Shown here one piece after another: positions 8,910 to 18,719 of a stretch of 64,000 nucleotides of DNA. A program made the position numbers and the translations under genes. Location: assembly GCF_003762835.1 (NCBI RefSeq), contig NZ_RJWA01000006.1:310001-374000 (forward strand), given 5' to 3'. Numbering within the stretch: position 1 is the first letter of the stretch; each line of letters starts with the position of its first letter. The stretch comes from Micromonospora sp. HM5-17 (GTDB lineage Bacteria > Actinomycetota > Actinomycetes > Mycobacteriales > Micromonosporaceae). Under the pieces are notes generated by a model, which worked only from the letters and a program-made list of their open reading frames with translations, was not told where the DNA came from and did not search any database.

Positions 8910-9802
8910 GCCGCGGGGTGGGGAGCCCGCCGCACCGGCGGTCGCCCGGGGGACCGGAGCCGGGACGACGCGGACGGCCGGCGGGGCGCGGGCGGGCGGC
9001 CCGCCGGCGCGGCATCGCCCTGCACGTCGCCTGCATCGCCGTCACCCTCTTCATGGGGCTGCCGATCTACCTGATCGCACTGGCGGCGCTCTCCAGCCGG
9101 GAGTCCCTGAACCGGTTTCCGCTCCCCCTGGTCCCCAGCGACGTCTCGGTGGAGACGATGCGGGTCTTTCTGGAGACCACCGGGGTGGTCGCCGGGTTCC
9201 AGAACTCGGTCGAGGTGGGGCTGCTCAGCCTGGTGCTGTCGCTGGCCCTGGGCGTCCCGGCCGGCTACGCGGTCGCCCGGTACGCCTTCCGGGGGCGGCA
9301 GCCGTACCAGCTCTTCCTGCTGCTCACCCGGGCGCTGCCGATCGTGGTCCTCTCGGTGCCGCTGGCCCGGGTCTTCCTGGCCACCGGCCTGTACGACACG
9401 ACGTACGCGGTGGCGTTGCTGCACACCGCGCTGGCGCTGCCGACCACGGTGCTGATCACCTCGGCGATCTTCGTCGCGGTGCCCGTGGAGCACGAGGAGG
9501 CGGCGATGGTCTTCGGCGCCACCGCACCGGTCGCGTTCGTCCGGGTGGTGCTCCCGCAGGCGCTGCCCGGGATCGCCGCCGCCGCCATCTTCACGTTCGT
9601 CACCTCCTGGAACGAGGTGCTCGGCGCGGCGGTGCTGACGCTCGGCCGGCGTACCCTGCCGGCCCAGGTGCTCTCGACACTCGCCGACTCACCGCTGGCC
9701 TTCCGGTTCGCCGGCGGCTTCGCGCTGGTCGTACCGGCGCTGGTCTTCATCGCGTTCATGCGCCGCTACCTGCTGAACATGTGGGGCACCACGCTCCGCT
9801 GA
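8906..9802 (+). CDS. Sugar ABC transporter permease (MalG/UgpE type)
   Basis: This is the second permease of the importer, 298 residues. The ATG at 8906 overlaps the previous stop (ATGA). The first ~40 residues are Arg/Gly/Pro-rich and cytoplasmic, followed by six hydrophobic helices. The EAA loop appears as HEEAAMVFGATAPVAFVRVVLPQALPG, and the end (FMRRYLLNMW) resembles the usual MalG-type C-terminus. It forms a heterodimer with the upstream permease by analogy with MalFG. Confidence 0.9.
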   Translation: MSRGVGSPPHRRSPGGPEPGRRGRPAGRGRAARRRGIALHVACIAVTLFMGLPIYLIALAALSSRESLNRFPLPLVPSDVSVETMRVFLETTGVVAGFQNSVEVGLLSLVLSLALGVPAGYAVARYAFRGRQPYQLFLLLTRALPIVVLSVPLARVFLATGLYDTTYAVALLHTALALPTTVLITSAIFVAVPVEHEEAAMVFGATAPVAFVRVVLPQALPGIAAAAIFTFVTSWNEVLGAAVLTLGRRTLPAQVLSTLADSPLAFRFAGGFALVVPALVFIAFMRRYLLNMWGTTLR

Positions 9803-9856
9803 GCCGGTCGCGCGGGCGGTGGCACGGGACGGACGACACCGAGGAAAGGGGGCAGC

Positions 9857-10948
9857 GTGGCCGAGATCGTGCTACGGAACCTGGTGAAGACGTACCCGGG
9901 AACGCGGAGCCGGGCCACCGACGACGTCAGCCTCGACGTCCGGGACGGCGAGTTCCTGGTCCTCGTCGGGCCGAGCGGCTGCGGCAAGACGACCTTGCTC
10001 CGGATGATCGCCGACCTGGAGACCCCGGACTCCGGAACCGTGTGGATCGGGGGTCGGGACGTGACCGACCTGCCGGCGCGCGAGCGCGGGCTCTCGATGG
10101 TCTTCCAGTCGTACGCCATCTTCCCCCACCTGCGGGTCCGGCAGAACATCGCGTTCGGGCTGACCATGCGGAAGACCCCGAAGGCGGAGGTCGAGCGGCG
10201 GGTCGCCGAGGCGGCCGAGTTGCTGCACCTCACCGACTACCTCGACCGCTACCCGGCCCAGCTCTCCGGCGGCCAGCGCCAGCGGGTTGCGGTGGCCCGG
10301 GCGATCGTGGTCGACGCCGCCGTGCTGCTGATGGACGAGCCGTTGTCCAATCTCGACGCGCTGCTGCGCCAGGAGTTCCGGACGGAGCTGAAGCGGATCG
10401 TCGGCACGCTCGGCACCACCACCGTCTACGTCACCCACGACCAGGCCGAGGCGCTCTCCCTCGGCGACCGGATCGCGGTGCTCCGGGACGGACGGATCGC
10501 CCAGGTCGGGCCGCCGCTGGAGGTGTACGACTCTCCGGCGGACCAGTTCGTCGGTGGTTTCCTCGGCGCACCACCGATGAACTTCCTCCCGGCCCGGCTC
10601 GACCGCGCCGGGGATGCGCCGGCGCTGCGGATCGGCGACCAGCGCCTCTCCGCACCCGCGGGGCTGGCCGACCACGCGGGTGACGAGGTCACGATCGGGA
10701 TCCGGGCCGAGAACATCGAGGTCTGCGAGACCGACGGGCCGGATCGGCTGGCGGCCCGGGTGGAGGTGGTCGAGCCGACGGGGGCGGCGGTCCTGCTCAC
10801 CGTCGAGGTGGCGGGACGGACGCTGAAGGTGCAGACGCCGCCGACCGTCCGGATCGGCCCCGGGAGCCGGGTCTGGCTCGCCGCCGACCCCGGACGCATG
10901 CGCTTCTACCGTCCGGACGACGGGACGGCGATCCGGTGGTCGGTGTAG
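9857..10948 (+). CDS. Sugar ABC transporter ATP-binding protein (MsmK/UgpC type)
   Basis: The 363-residue ATPase has Walker A GPSGCGKTT (about residues 37-45), Q-loop FQSYAIFPH, signature LSGGQRQRVAVARAI, Walker B LLMDEPLSNLDA and the H-loop YVTHDQ. About 120 residues of TOBE-like regulatory domain follow. All catalytic residues are intact. The GTG start has AAAGGGGG just upstream. Many actinobacterial sugar importers rely on one shared MsiK ATPase encoded elsewhere, so a dedicated ATPase in this operon is of some note. Confidence 0.92.
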   Translation: MAEIVLRNLVKTYPGTRSRATDDVSLDVRDGEFLVLVGPSGCGKTTLLRMIADLETPDSGTVWIGGRDVTDLPARERGLSMVFQSYAIFPHLRVRQNIAFGLTMRKTPKAEVERRVAEAAELLHLTDYLDRYPAQLSGGQRQRVAVARAIVVDAAVLLMDEPLSNLDALLRQEFRTELKRIVGTLGTTTVYVTHDQAEALSLGDRIAVLRDGRIAQVGPPLEVYDSPADQFVGGFLGAPPMNFLPARLDRAGDAPALRIGDQRLSAPAGLADHAGDEVTIGIRAENIEVCETDGPDRLAARVEVVEPTGAAVLLTVEVAGRTLKVQTPPTVRIGPGSRVWLAADPGRMRFYRPDDGTAIRWSV

Positions 10949-11015
10949 GCTCCCGTTCACCCGTAGGCCACCTGACCGGCACGATTGCGTATCCGATCAC
11001 GCCGCTGGGTACGGT

Positions 11016-12485
11016 GTGCTGGTGCTGGAATCGGGAGTCGTTCTCGGTGGGCGGTACCGTCTCGACGAACGGGTCGCCACCGGGGGAATGGGTGACGTGT
11101 GGCGCGGCACCGACACGGTGCTCGGACGCCGGGTCGCGGTCAAGGTGCTGCTCCCGGCCCTGCTTACCGACTCCGGATTCCTCGCCCGGTTCCGCGCGGA
11201 GGCGCGGATGCTGGCGGCCCTCCGGCACCCCGGGGTCGTCCAGGTCTACGACTACGGCGAGAACGACCTGCCCACCGGCCGGGCCGTCTACCTGGTCATG
11301 GAGTACGTCGACGGCGAGCCGCTCTCCGAGCGGATCCGCGCGGACGGCCGTCTCGCCGCCGCCGAGACGCTGCGGGTGATCGCCGAGGCCGCGCAGGCGC
11401 TGCACGCGACGCACCTGCGCGGCATCGTGCACCGGGACGTGAAGCCGAGCAACCTGCTGGTGCAGGCCAACGGCGCGGTGCGGCTGCTGGACTTCGGGGT
11501 GGCCCGCTCCGTGGAGATCACCAGCATCACCAGCTCCAACGCCGTTCCCGGCACCGCCCTCTACATGGCACCGGAGCAGGCCGCCGGTCGACCGGTCTCG
11601 GCCGCCACCGACATCTACGCCCTGGGTGTGGTCGGCTACCAGTGTGTCGCCGGGAACCCACCGTTCACCGGCGACACGCCGCTCCAGGTCGCGGTGAAAC
11701 ACCTGCACGAGGAGCCGCCACCCCTGCCGGACGACGTACCGGAACCGGTCGCCGCGCTGATCTTCCGGGCGCTGGCGAAGGACCCGGCCGACCGTTTTCC
11801 GAGCGCCGCCGAGTTCGCCCGGGCAGCCCGGGCGGCGGCGCGCCATCCGGACGTGGTGGCGGCCGCGGGACCGGCGACGGCGACCGCCCGCCTCGGCGAC
11901 GAGGACGGCGACGGGGATGCCGCCACGACCGACGAGCCGGGCGACGCGACGGCGCCGGGCACCGGTCGGGCGTCCGGCCCCGCCGGCGGCGGCTCCGGAC
12001 GCTCCGGGCGGGCCCCGAACACCCTGGCCGACAACCCGGTGGTGGCCCTGCCCGAGAGTCAGCCCAAGCGTTCCGGCATAAGCCCGCTGACCCTGGCGGG
12101 CGTCGCCGCCGCGGTCGGGGTCAGCGCCGCGGCGGTCACCGCCCTGATCGCCTTCCAACTGCCGGACCGGGCGCCCGCGACGGAGCCGCCGTCGTCACCG
12201 ACCGTCACCGACAGCGCCGGCACCGACGCACCCGCCCCGGAGGAGACCGCGACCCGGACCAGGGAGTCGGACGACGCGAACCACGGGCCGACCCGCCCCC
12301 GGCCATCGAAGTCCCCCACCCCGACCCCGAGCGCCACACCGGAGAGCCCGGAGGCCGGTCCGGAGACCGAGCCACCCAGCACGCCCAGCACGGGATCCGA
12401 GCCGACCGGCCCGGTGGCGACCACGAGCGAGCCGGGACCCGCGGACCCGCCGAGCGGCAACCCGGCCAATCCCGTCTCGCTCTGA
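11016..12485 (+). CDS. Transmembrane Ser/Thr protein kinase (PknB-like)
   Basis: The 489-residue protein has a Hanks-type kinase domain at about residues 14-275: glycine loop VATGGMGDV (20-28), AVKV with Lys43, HRDVKPSN with Asp141, DFG at 159-161 and APEQ at 185-188. A linker rich in Gly, Asp and Ala follows, then a single membrane helix at about 355-381 and a ~105-residue extracellular tail rich in Pro, Thr and Ser with no PASTA repeats. The tail may cross the cell wall as a sensor or anchor. The GTG start at 11016 is likely; a GTG two codons later is possible. It stands alone as a transcription unit. Confidence 0.93.
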   Translation: MLVLESGVVLGGRYRLDERVATGGMGDVWRGTDTVLGRRVAVKVLLPALLTDSGFLARFRAEARMLAALRHPGVVQVYDYGENDLPTGRAVYLVMEYVDGEPLSERIRADGRLAAAETLRVIAEAAQALHATHLRGIVHRDVKPSNLLVQANGAVRLLDFGVARSVEITSITSSNAVPGTALYMAPEQAAGRPVSAATDIYALGVVGYQCVAGNPPFTGDTPLQVAVKHLHEEPPPLPDDVPEPVAALIFRALAKDPADRFPSAAEFARAARAAARHPDVVAAAGPATATARLGDEDGDGDAATTDEPGDATAPGTGRASGPAGGGSGRSGRAPNTLADNPVVALPESQPKRSGISPLTLAGVAAAVGVSAAAVTALIAFQLPDRAPATEPPSSPTVTDSAGTDAPAPEETATRTRESDDANHGPTRPRPSKSPTPTPSATPESPEAGPETEPPSTPSTGSEPTGPVATTSEPGPADPPSGNPANPVSL

Positions 12486-12706
12486 CGAGCCCGCGCCGCG
12501 CGCCGGCGCGGACGCTCGACGGAGCACCGACTACTGTGGGCAATCTGTCCACCGCGAACCGTCCGGATAAGGGCTCTTGGACGGCGACCCGGCACGGACG
12601 GATCAGCGATAGTCGGAAATACCTGCCTTTATCCGTGTTTCCAGTGTGATCAACGACAAAGCACCCTATGGTATGCACCACGTTGTCGCCCACAGTGGGA
12701 GCCCAG

Positions 12707-13969
12707 ATGAGCAGGGAAAAGCTCGTTGTCGTCGGCCAGGGATACGTCGGCCTTCCCCTCGCGATCTCCGCGGTGGAGGCCGGGCTCGACGTGGTCGGGC
12801 TCGACGTCGACCCCACCCGCGTCCGGCAGCTCGGCAGCGGGCGGTCCTTCGTCGAGGACATTCCGGACTCCCGGCTCGCCGCCGCGCTCGCCACGGGACG
12901 CTACCTGCCGACCGGCAACTACGCGGACGCCAAGGACTTCGACGTCTGCGTGATCAGCGTGCCGACACCACTGCGCGACGGGGTGCCGGATCTCAGCTTC
13001 GTGGAGCAGGCCGGCACCGCCCTGGGCCCGTACGTCCGCCCGGGGTGCACGGTCATTCTGGAGTCGACGACGTACCCCGGCACGACCGAGGAACTGCTCC
13101 GGCCGCTCCTGGAGCAGGGCAGCGGGCTCCGCAGCCCCGGTGACTTCCACCTCGGCTACAGTCCCGAGCGGATCGATCCGGGCAATCCGACCTGGCGCCT
13201 GGAGAACACCCCGAAGGTGGTCTCCGGGATCGACGCGGCGGCGCTGGCCCGGGTCGACGCCTTCTACCGCCGGATCGTCGCCCGGACCGTACCGGTCGAC
13301 TCCACCCGGGTCGCCGAGCTGACCAAGCTCATCGAGAACACCTTCCGCCAGGTCAACATCGCCCTGGTGAACGAGCTGGCGGTGTTCAGCCGTGAGCTGG
13401 GCATCGACGTCTGGCAGGCCATCGAGGCGGCGGCGACCAAACCCTTCGGTTTCATGTCCTTCACCCCGGGACCGGGAACCGGCGGCCACTGCCTGCCGAT
13501 CGATCCCTGCTACCTGTCCTGGCAGGTCAAGCGCCGGCTCGGCCGGCAGTTCCGGTTCATCGAGCTGGCCGGAGACATCAACCACGCGATGCCGGAGTAC
13601 GTGGCGCAGCGTGTCATGGCCGGGCTGAACGCGCGGGGCCGGGCCGTCAACGGCGCCCGGCTCCTGCTGATCGGGCTGGCGTACAAGAAGAACACCGGCG
13701 ACCTGCGGGACTCCCCGGCGATCGACGTGGCCAACCGGCTGCGCGCCCTCGGCGCCCGGATCCGGGCCGTGGATCCGTACGTTGATCCGGCGCAGGTGCC
13801 GGCCGAGGTCGCGGTCGTGGAGCTGACCGAGGCCGAGGTGCGGGCCGCGGACGCCGTGGTGGTGGTGACCGACCACGACGGTCTCGACTACGACATGGTC
13901 GCCCGGACCGCCGGCTACGTCTTCGACAGCCGCAACCGCTGCTCCGGGCCGGCGGTCGAGCGGCTCTGA
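12707..13969 (+). CDS. Nucleotide-sugar dehydrogenase (UDP-ManNAc/UDP-glucose dehydrogenase family)
   Basis: The enzyme oxidises C6 of a nucleotide-linked sugar to a uronic acid with two NAD+. It has an N-terminal Rossmann motif VVVGQGYVGLPLA, the middle-domain E-N-T-x-R helix (KLIENTFRQVN), the catalytic Cys262 in GGHCLPIDPCYL and the C-terminal GLAYKKNTGDLRDSPA segment. The order and the PIDPCYL context are closer to WecC/VipA-type dehydrogenases than to UDP-glucose dehydrogenase. The ATG at 12707 is preferred over an upstream ATG at 12668 because it directly precedes the Rossmann strand and has GTGGGAG upstream. It probably serves surface polysaccharide synthesis; the convergent glycosyltransferase fits this. 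Confidence 0.88.
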   Translation: MSREKLVVVGQGYVGLPLAISAVEAGLDVVGLDVDPTRVRQLGSGRSFVEDIPDSRLAAALATGRYLPTGNYADAKDFDVCVISVPTPLRDGVPDLSFVEQAGTALGPYVRPGCTVILESTTYPGTTEELLRPLLEQGSGLRSPGDFHLGYSPERIDPGNPTWRLENTPKVVSGIDAAALARVDAFYRRIVARTVPVDSTRVAELTKLIENTFRQVNIALVNELAVFSRELGIDVWQAIEAAATKPFGFMSFTPGPGTGGHCLPIDPCYLSWQVKRRLGRQFRFIELAGDINHAMPEYVAQRVMAGLNARGRAVNGARLLLIGLAYKKNTGDLRDSPAIDVANRLRALGARIRAVDPYVDPAQVPAEVAVVELTEAEVRAADAVVVVTDHDGLDYDMVARTAGYVFDSRNRCSGPAVERL

Positions 13970-14068
13970 GCCGTCGACGAGGGCCGGGACGACCTGTCCG
14001 ACCGCTCCCCGGCCGCTCTCCCGGTTGCCAACCGAGCGCTTCCGTCGCTCCGGCGGGCCGGCGGCGGG

Positions 14069-15262
14069 TCAGGGAACGCGGGCCAGCGCGGGAGCGGGCT
14101 CGGCGTACGTCGGGATCCAGCAGCCGTGGGCCAGCGCGAGCCGGTGGTAGAGGTCCCGGGTGGCGGCCACCAGGCGCGGCGTGCCGAACGCCTCCCGGGC
14201 GTCGGTTTGCGCCGCCTGTCCCATCCGCCGCCGCAGGTCGGCGTCGCCGAGGAGCCGGACCACCGCGCGGCAGAGCCCGTCGACATCGTGCCGGTCACAG
14301 AGCAGGCCGGTGCGCCCGTGCCGGACCACCTCGGCCACCCCGCCGACGTCGGTGGCGACGACGGGCCGCCCCGCCTGGGCCGCCTCGATCAGGGTCAGCG
14401 GCGTACCCTCCTGGTCAGACGTCAGCAGCACCAGATCGGCGGCGGCGTAGACCGTCTCGACGTCGGGCCGCCAGGGCAGGAAGGTCACCGGAAGCGCGTC
14501 GGCGGCCGCCGCCGCGACGGTCGCGGCGAGCCGGTCCCCGGTACCGCAGACGACGAAGCGGGCTTCCGGGACCACCCGGCGTACCGCACGCGCCACGGCC
14601 AACACCCGATCCAGCCGCTTGACCGCGGTGACCGGGCCGACGTACGCCACCACCGGCCCCGGTCCGCCCAGACCCAGCGTCCGCCGGGCCTCGGCCTGCT
14701 CCGGCACCGGTGGCAGACTGACCCCCGGCGGCATCACGGTGTACTGGGCCGGCCGGCCGATCCGGGCGGCGAGGAGTTCGTCACGGACCCGGGCGTTCAC
14801 CGCGACCAGCGCGTGGTTCGTCCGGGCGAGGGCCCACTCGGCGCCGAGGGCGAGCCGGGTCAGGGTGGGCGACCGACGCTCCGCCAGCGGGTGCTCGTGG
14901 AAGCTGTGCACCCGGAGCGGAACCCGGCAGGCGACGGCGGCGATACGGCCCAGCAGCCCGCCACGCAGGTCGTGGGTGTGCACCAGGTCCGGCCGGAACC
15001 GGCGGATCGCCTCGACCAGGGCGGCGAGCGCCCGGAGGTCGTCGGTGGGCCGGGTCGCGCGCCGGAGTTCCGGCAGCAGTCGGATCGGGACGTCGGCGGC
15101 GCCCAGTCGGCGGTAGTCAAGCTCGCCCGGCTCGACCGGGCCGGTGTAGAGCCGCTGCTCGAACCGGTCCGGGTCCAGTCCGCGCAACAGCGCGCCGACC
15201 TGGGGGGCGGCTTCTCCCACGGTCATCCGGGAGATGATCCGCAGCACCCGAAGCGGTCGCAT
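14069..15262 (-). CDS. Family 4-type glycosyltransferase
   Basis: The 397-residue protein has the two-domain GT-B layout. The N-terminus (VLRIISRMTVGEAAPQV) is typical of GT4 acceptor domains, HTHDLRGGLLGR is a typical acceptor-side motif, and YVGPVTAVKRLD starts the donor domain. The EGTPLTLIEAAQAGRPVVATDVGG segment carries the E-x7-E-like donor motif. The enzyme should transfer a sugar from a nucleotide donor, probably at the membrane face. The ATG at 15262 has GAAAGG upstream. It faces the nucleotide-sugar dehydrogenase, so both may act on one glycan, but donor and acceptor are unknown. Confidence 0.87.
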   Translation of the reverse strand: MRPLRVLRIISRMTVGEAAPQVGALLRGLDPDRFEQRLYTGPVEPGELDYRRLGAADVPIRLLPELRRATRPTDDLRALAALVEAIRRFRPDLVHTHDLRGGLLGRIAAVACRVPLRVHSFHEHPLAERRSPTLTRLALGAEWALARTNHALVAVNARVRDELLAARIGRPAQYTVMPPGVSLPPVPEQAEARRTLGLGGPGPVVAYVGPVTAVKRLDRVLAVARAVRRVVPEARFVVCGTGDRLAATVAAAAADALPVTFLPWRPDVETVYAAADLVLLTSDQEGTPLTLIEAAQAGRPVVATDVGGVAEVVRHGRTGLLCDRHDVDGLCRAVVRLLGDADLRRRMGQAAQTDAREAFGTPRLVAATRDLYHRLALAHGCWIPTYAEPAPALARVP

Positions 15263-15920
15263 GTCAGGACCTTTCGCAGTCGCGGCACCTCCGGCCGGCG
15301 GCCATGTCCCGTCGCCCGCCATCGGTGTCGGGATTGAACCATTAATCCTGTTATACCCGTTACTGGCGCTCGTGAACCTGCGATCGGTGAATGAGGAACG
15401 TCGACAGAGGCGGGTCCGGCTCACTCGGCACGCAACGCCCACCCGATTCGCCACCGGTGTGCCCCCCGCCGACCGGAACGGACCAGACCCAGCGACGTCC
15501 GACGACCGGAATGTGGCCGACGGTGGCAACGTCCATCATCGAGTCATCGTGTCGCCGGAGCGGTCGAGCCGGCTTCCCGCGCAATTCGCCGAACCATTCC
15601 TCGACGGTGCGACGTACACATGAATTCGCATTCGTCTCGACGGCGCGGACTCCAGCACCACGGCGCGTCCACCGGCGGCTTCCTGCGCGTACGTAATGCC
15701 CGGACCTTCCGCCTCCACCGACGTCGACCGTCGACGCAGACCCCGTAATCAAGGCTCCACATCAGTGGATTTCCGGCCATGACATCTGTCATGAGTATCC
15801 GTGTACGACGCATATCGGGGGATGACTCAACGCACTGGTGGCGGCTCGGGACCACCCAGGAGACTCTGACGCGTCGATGGATCAGGGTCCCGCAGGGATC
15901 GCCCCGAGGAGCCGCGGACG
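15263..15920. other. 658-nt non-coding interval upstream of the lanthipeptide operon
   Basis: This interval separates the leftward glycosyltransferase gene from the rightward ramC-like gene. No ORF in it has a ribosome binding site or a recognisable product. It contains two AT-richer patches (about 15330-15360 and 15610-15640) that could hold promoters, and a strong inverted repeat at 15778-15793 listed separately. Its length is unusual for this gene-dense window and fits a developmentally controlled promoter region. Confidence 0.6.
15778..15793. promoter_or_regulatory. Perfect 7-2-7 inverted repeat, candidate operator of the ram-like operon
   Basis: CATGACATCTGTCATG reads as two 7-nt arms with a 2-nt centre, 127 nt before the ramC-like start. 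The size suits a dimeric HTH protein such as the RamR-like regulators encoded beyond the operon. Whether it lies within the promoter is not known because no clear -10 was identified. Confidence 0.45.
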
Positions 15921-18719
15921 ATGAACGAACGCTACGACGCGTACTGCGCGGTCGACCCGCTGTTCTACGACTCACTCACCACCGGCAGCGCCACCACCGC
16001 CACCTTCGCGGTCGCCGACCGACCGTTGCCGGCGGGCTGGCGGCGCGAGCCGCACGACGACTGGCTGATGTACGGCCCCGAGGGGGCGACCCTGCCCCCG
16101 CAGGGCTGGAAGATCCACGTCTCCGCCTGTCTCGACAACGCCGAGCGGGTCCTGGCCGCTGTCTGGGACTACTGCGTGCCCCGCGGCCTCTCCTTCAAGT
16201 TCCTCCGTGGCCCCCGGATGCTCCTGCTGCGCAACTCGAAGTACGCCCACCGCGGCTCCAGCGGCAAGTTCGTCACCATCTACCCCCGGGACGAGACCGA
16301 ACTCGAACTGGCCTGCAAGGACCTCGCCGAGCGCCTGGACGGCGAACCCGGTCCGTACATCCTCAGCGACCTGCGGTACGGCGCCGGCCCGGTCTACGTC
16401 CGCTACGGCGGCTTCGCCGCCCGCTACTGCCAGGGCGAGGACGGCCAGGTGGTGCCGGCGATCGAGGATCCGACCGGCACCCTGGTGCCGGACCGGCGCG
16501 ATCCGGTGTTCCAGGTCCCCGCCTGGGTGAGCCTGCCGGCCTTCCTCGGTCCGCACCTCGCCGCCCGCAACGCGACGACCACCGCCGAGCTGCCGTACCA
16601 CATCGAACGGGTCATCCACTTCTCGAACGGAGGGGGTCTCTACGTCGGCCGGGACACCCGGACCGGCACCCGGGTCGTGCTCAAGGAGGCCCGGCCGCAC
16701 GCCGGTCTGGACGCCGAGGGTCGGGACGCCGTCGCCCGGCTGACCCGCGAGGCCGACATGCTGCGCCGGCTCGCCGACGTACCCCAGGTGGCCCGGGTCC
16801 ACGACCAGTTCACCCTCGGCGACCACCACTTCCTCGCGTTGCGGCACGTCGAGGGGCGGGCCCTGAACAAGCTGCTGGTCGAGCGGTACCCGCTGGTGGA
16901 CCCCGACGCCACCGACGCGCGGCTGGCCGCGTACACCCGCTGGGCGATCCGCGTCCACGAGCAGGTGGAGCGGATCATCGACGCGATCGCCGACCGGGGC
17001 ATCGTCTACGGCGACCTGCACCTGTTCAACATCATGGTCGGTGCCGACGACCGGGTGACCCTGATCGACTTCGAGGTCGCCGCGCCGCTCGACGAGGCCG
17101 ACCGCCCCGCCCTGCGCAACCAGGCCTTCGCGGCGCCCCGCGACCGGACCGGCCTCGCCGTCGACCGCTACGCCCTCGCCTGTCTCCGGCTCGCGTTGTT
17201 CCTTCCGCTGACCCAGCTGGTCCGGCTCGCCCCGGCCAAGGCCGCCCACCTCGCCGAGATCATCGGTACGCACTTCCCCGTGCCCCGCGACTTCCTCGCG
17301 CGGGCGGTCGAGGAGATCGTCGGCCACCGCCCGACCGGACCCGACCGCGCGGCGACCACCGGACCGGACCGGATACGCCGCACCGGGCGCCCCGATCCCG
17401 TGCCCGGCGCGGCGTTCGCCGCCGGACGCCGCGGCTGGCCCGGGCTGCGTGCCCAGCTTGCCGGCGCGATCCTGGCCAGCGCCACCCCGGACCGCGACGA
17501 CCGGCTCTTTCCCGGGGACATCGCACAGTTCCGCAGCGGCGGGCTCAACCTCGCCCACGGCGCCGCCGGGGTGTTGCACGCGCTCCACCTCAGCGGCGCG
17601 GGGCGGTTCCCCGAGCACGAGGACTGGCTGGTCAGGCGGGCGCTGAACCCGCCGTCCGGGACCCGGTGCGGGCTCTACGACGGGCTGCACGGGATCGCCT
17701 TCGCCCTGGACGGTCTGGGCCGGCGGCAGGAGGCGCTCGACGTCCTGGACCTCGGGCTCCGACAGCCGTGGCAGGAGCTCGGTCCGGACCTGGCCGGCGG
17801 GTTGTCGGGCATCGCGCTGAACCTCGCCGAGTTCGCCGGCCGGACCGGGGAGCCGGTGCTGCGAGAGGCCGCCTGGCGGGCCGCGGAGCTGGTCGCGGCC
17901 CGGCTCGGCGAGCCCGACCGGGAGCCGGACGAGCGGGGGGACGGCCCGGTGACCGGCTCGGAGGTGAGCGGCGGAGCCAACCCGTACGCCGGACTCACCC
18001 GCGGACGCAGCGGGCCGGCCCTGATGTTCCTCCGGCTGTACGAGCTGACCGGCGACACCACGCTGCTGGACCGGGCCGGCGCCGCGCTCCGGCACGACCT
18101 GCGGCGCTGCGTCCTGCGCCCGGACGGCGCGCTGGAGGTCAACGAGGGCTGGCGGACCATGCCCTACCTGGCGCACGGCAGTGTCGGTATCGGACTCGTC
18201 CTCGACCAGTACCTCCGGCACCGCCCGGAACCCGATCTCGTCGCCTCGGCCCGGGCGATCCGGCGGGCCGCCCTGGCCCCCTTCTACGCCCAGTCCGGAC
18301 TCTTCGCCGGACGGGCCGGCATCATCGCCTACCTGGCGACCCGACTCGCCCAGGCCGGGCCGGGAACCGGCCACGACGACCGGGGCGACGACGACCGGGC
18401 CGACCTGGACGCCCACCTGTCCCGGTTGGCCTGGCACGCGATGCCGTACCAGGATTTTCTCGCCTTCCCCGGCGAACAGCTGCTGCGACTGTCGATGGAT
18501 CTCGCCACCGGTACGGCGGGCGTGCTGCTCGCCGCCGCGGCGGCCTGGCACGACCGGCCGGTGACCCTGCCGTTTCTCGCGCCGCTCACCGGCGCGACCA
18601 AGCTCCCTCCGCCCGCGCGGGGGGCACGTGGAGACCGGGACCCGAGGGGAGGTGGACAACATGGCGCTTCTGGACCTGCAGGGCATGGAGCTGACCCCGG
18701 CCGACCGCGGTGGCGGTGA
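15921..18719 (+). CDS. ramC: Class III lanthipeptide synthetase (RamC/AmfT-like LanKC)
   Basis: The 932-residue length matches RamC. The N-terminal ~230 residues correspond to the phosphothreonine/serine lyase domain. The kinase domain follows, with a VLKEARPH Lys, the catalytic loop VYGDLHLFNIM (Asp365) and DFE at 383. The C-terminal cyclase-like domain has LYDGLHGIAF, GRSGPALMFLRLYELTG and LAHGSVGIGL but lacks the Cys-Cys-His zinc ligands (AHG instead of CHG), which places it in class III rather than IV. It should phosphorylate, dehydrate and cyclise the peptide encoded by the overlapping downstream gene. The last ~45 residues are non-conserved and lie over the precursor start. Confidence 0.93.
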   Translation: MNERYDAYCAVDPLFYDSLTTGSATTATFAVADRPLPAGWRREPHDDWLMYGPEGATLPPQGWKIHVSACLDNAERVLAAVWDYCVPRGLSFKFLRGPRMLLLRNSKYAHRGSSGKFVTIYPRDETELELACKDLAERLDGEPGPYILSDLRYGAGPVYVRYGGFAARYCQGEDGQVVPAIEDPTGTLVPDRRDPVFQVPAWVSLPAFLGPHLAARNATTTAELPYHIERVIHFSNGGGLYVGRDTRTGTRVVLKEARPHAGLDAEGRDAVARLTREADMLRRLADVPQVARVHDQFTLGDHHFLALRHVEGRALNKLLVERYPLVDPDATDARLAAYTRWAIRVHEQVERIIDAIADRGIVYGDLHLFNIMVGADDRVTLIDFEVAAPLDEADRPALRNQAFAAPRDRTGLAVDRYALACLRLALFLPLTQLVRLAPAKAAHLAEIIGTHFPVPRDFLARAVEEIVGHRPTGPDRAATTGPDRIRRTGRPDPVPGAAFAAGRRGWPGLRAQLAGAILASATPDRDDRLFPGDIAQFRSGGLNLAHGAAGVLHALHLSGAGRFPEHEDWLVRRALNPPSGTRCGLYDGLHGIAFALDGLGRRQEALDVLDLGLRQPWQELGPDLAGGLSGIALNLAEFAGRTGEPVLREAAWRAAELVAARLGEPDREPDERGDGPVTGSEVSGGANPYAGLTRGRSGPALMFLRLYELTGDTTLLDRAGAALRHDLRRCVLRPDGALEVNEGWRTMPYLAHGSVGIGLVLDQYLRHRPEPDLVASARAIRRAALAPFYAQSGLFAGRAGIIAYLATRLAQAGPGTGHDDRGDDDRADLDAHLSRLAWHAMPYQDFLAFPGEQLLRLSMDLATGTAGVLLAAAAAWHDRPVTLPFLAPLTGATKLPPPARGARGDRDPRGGGQHGASGPAGHGADPGRPRWR

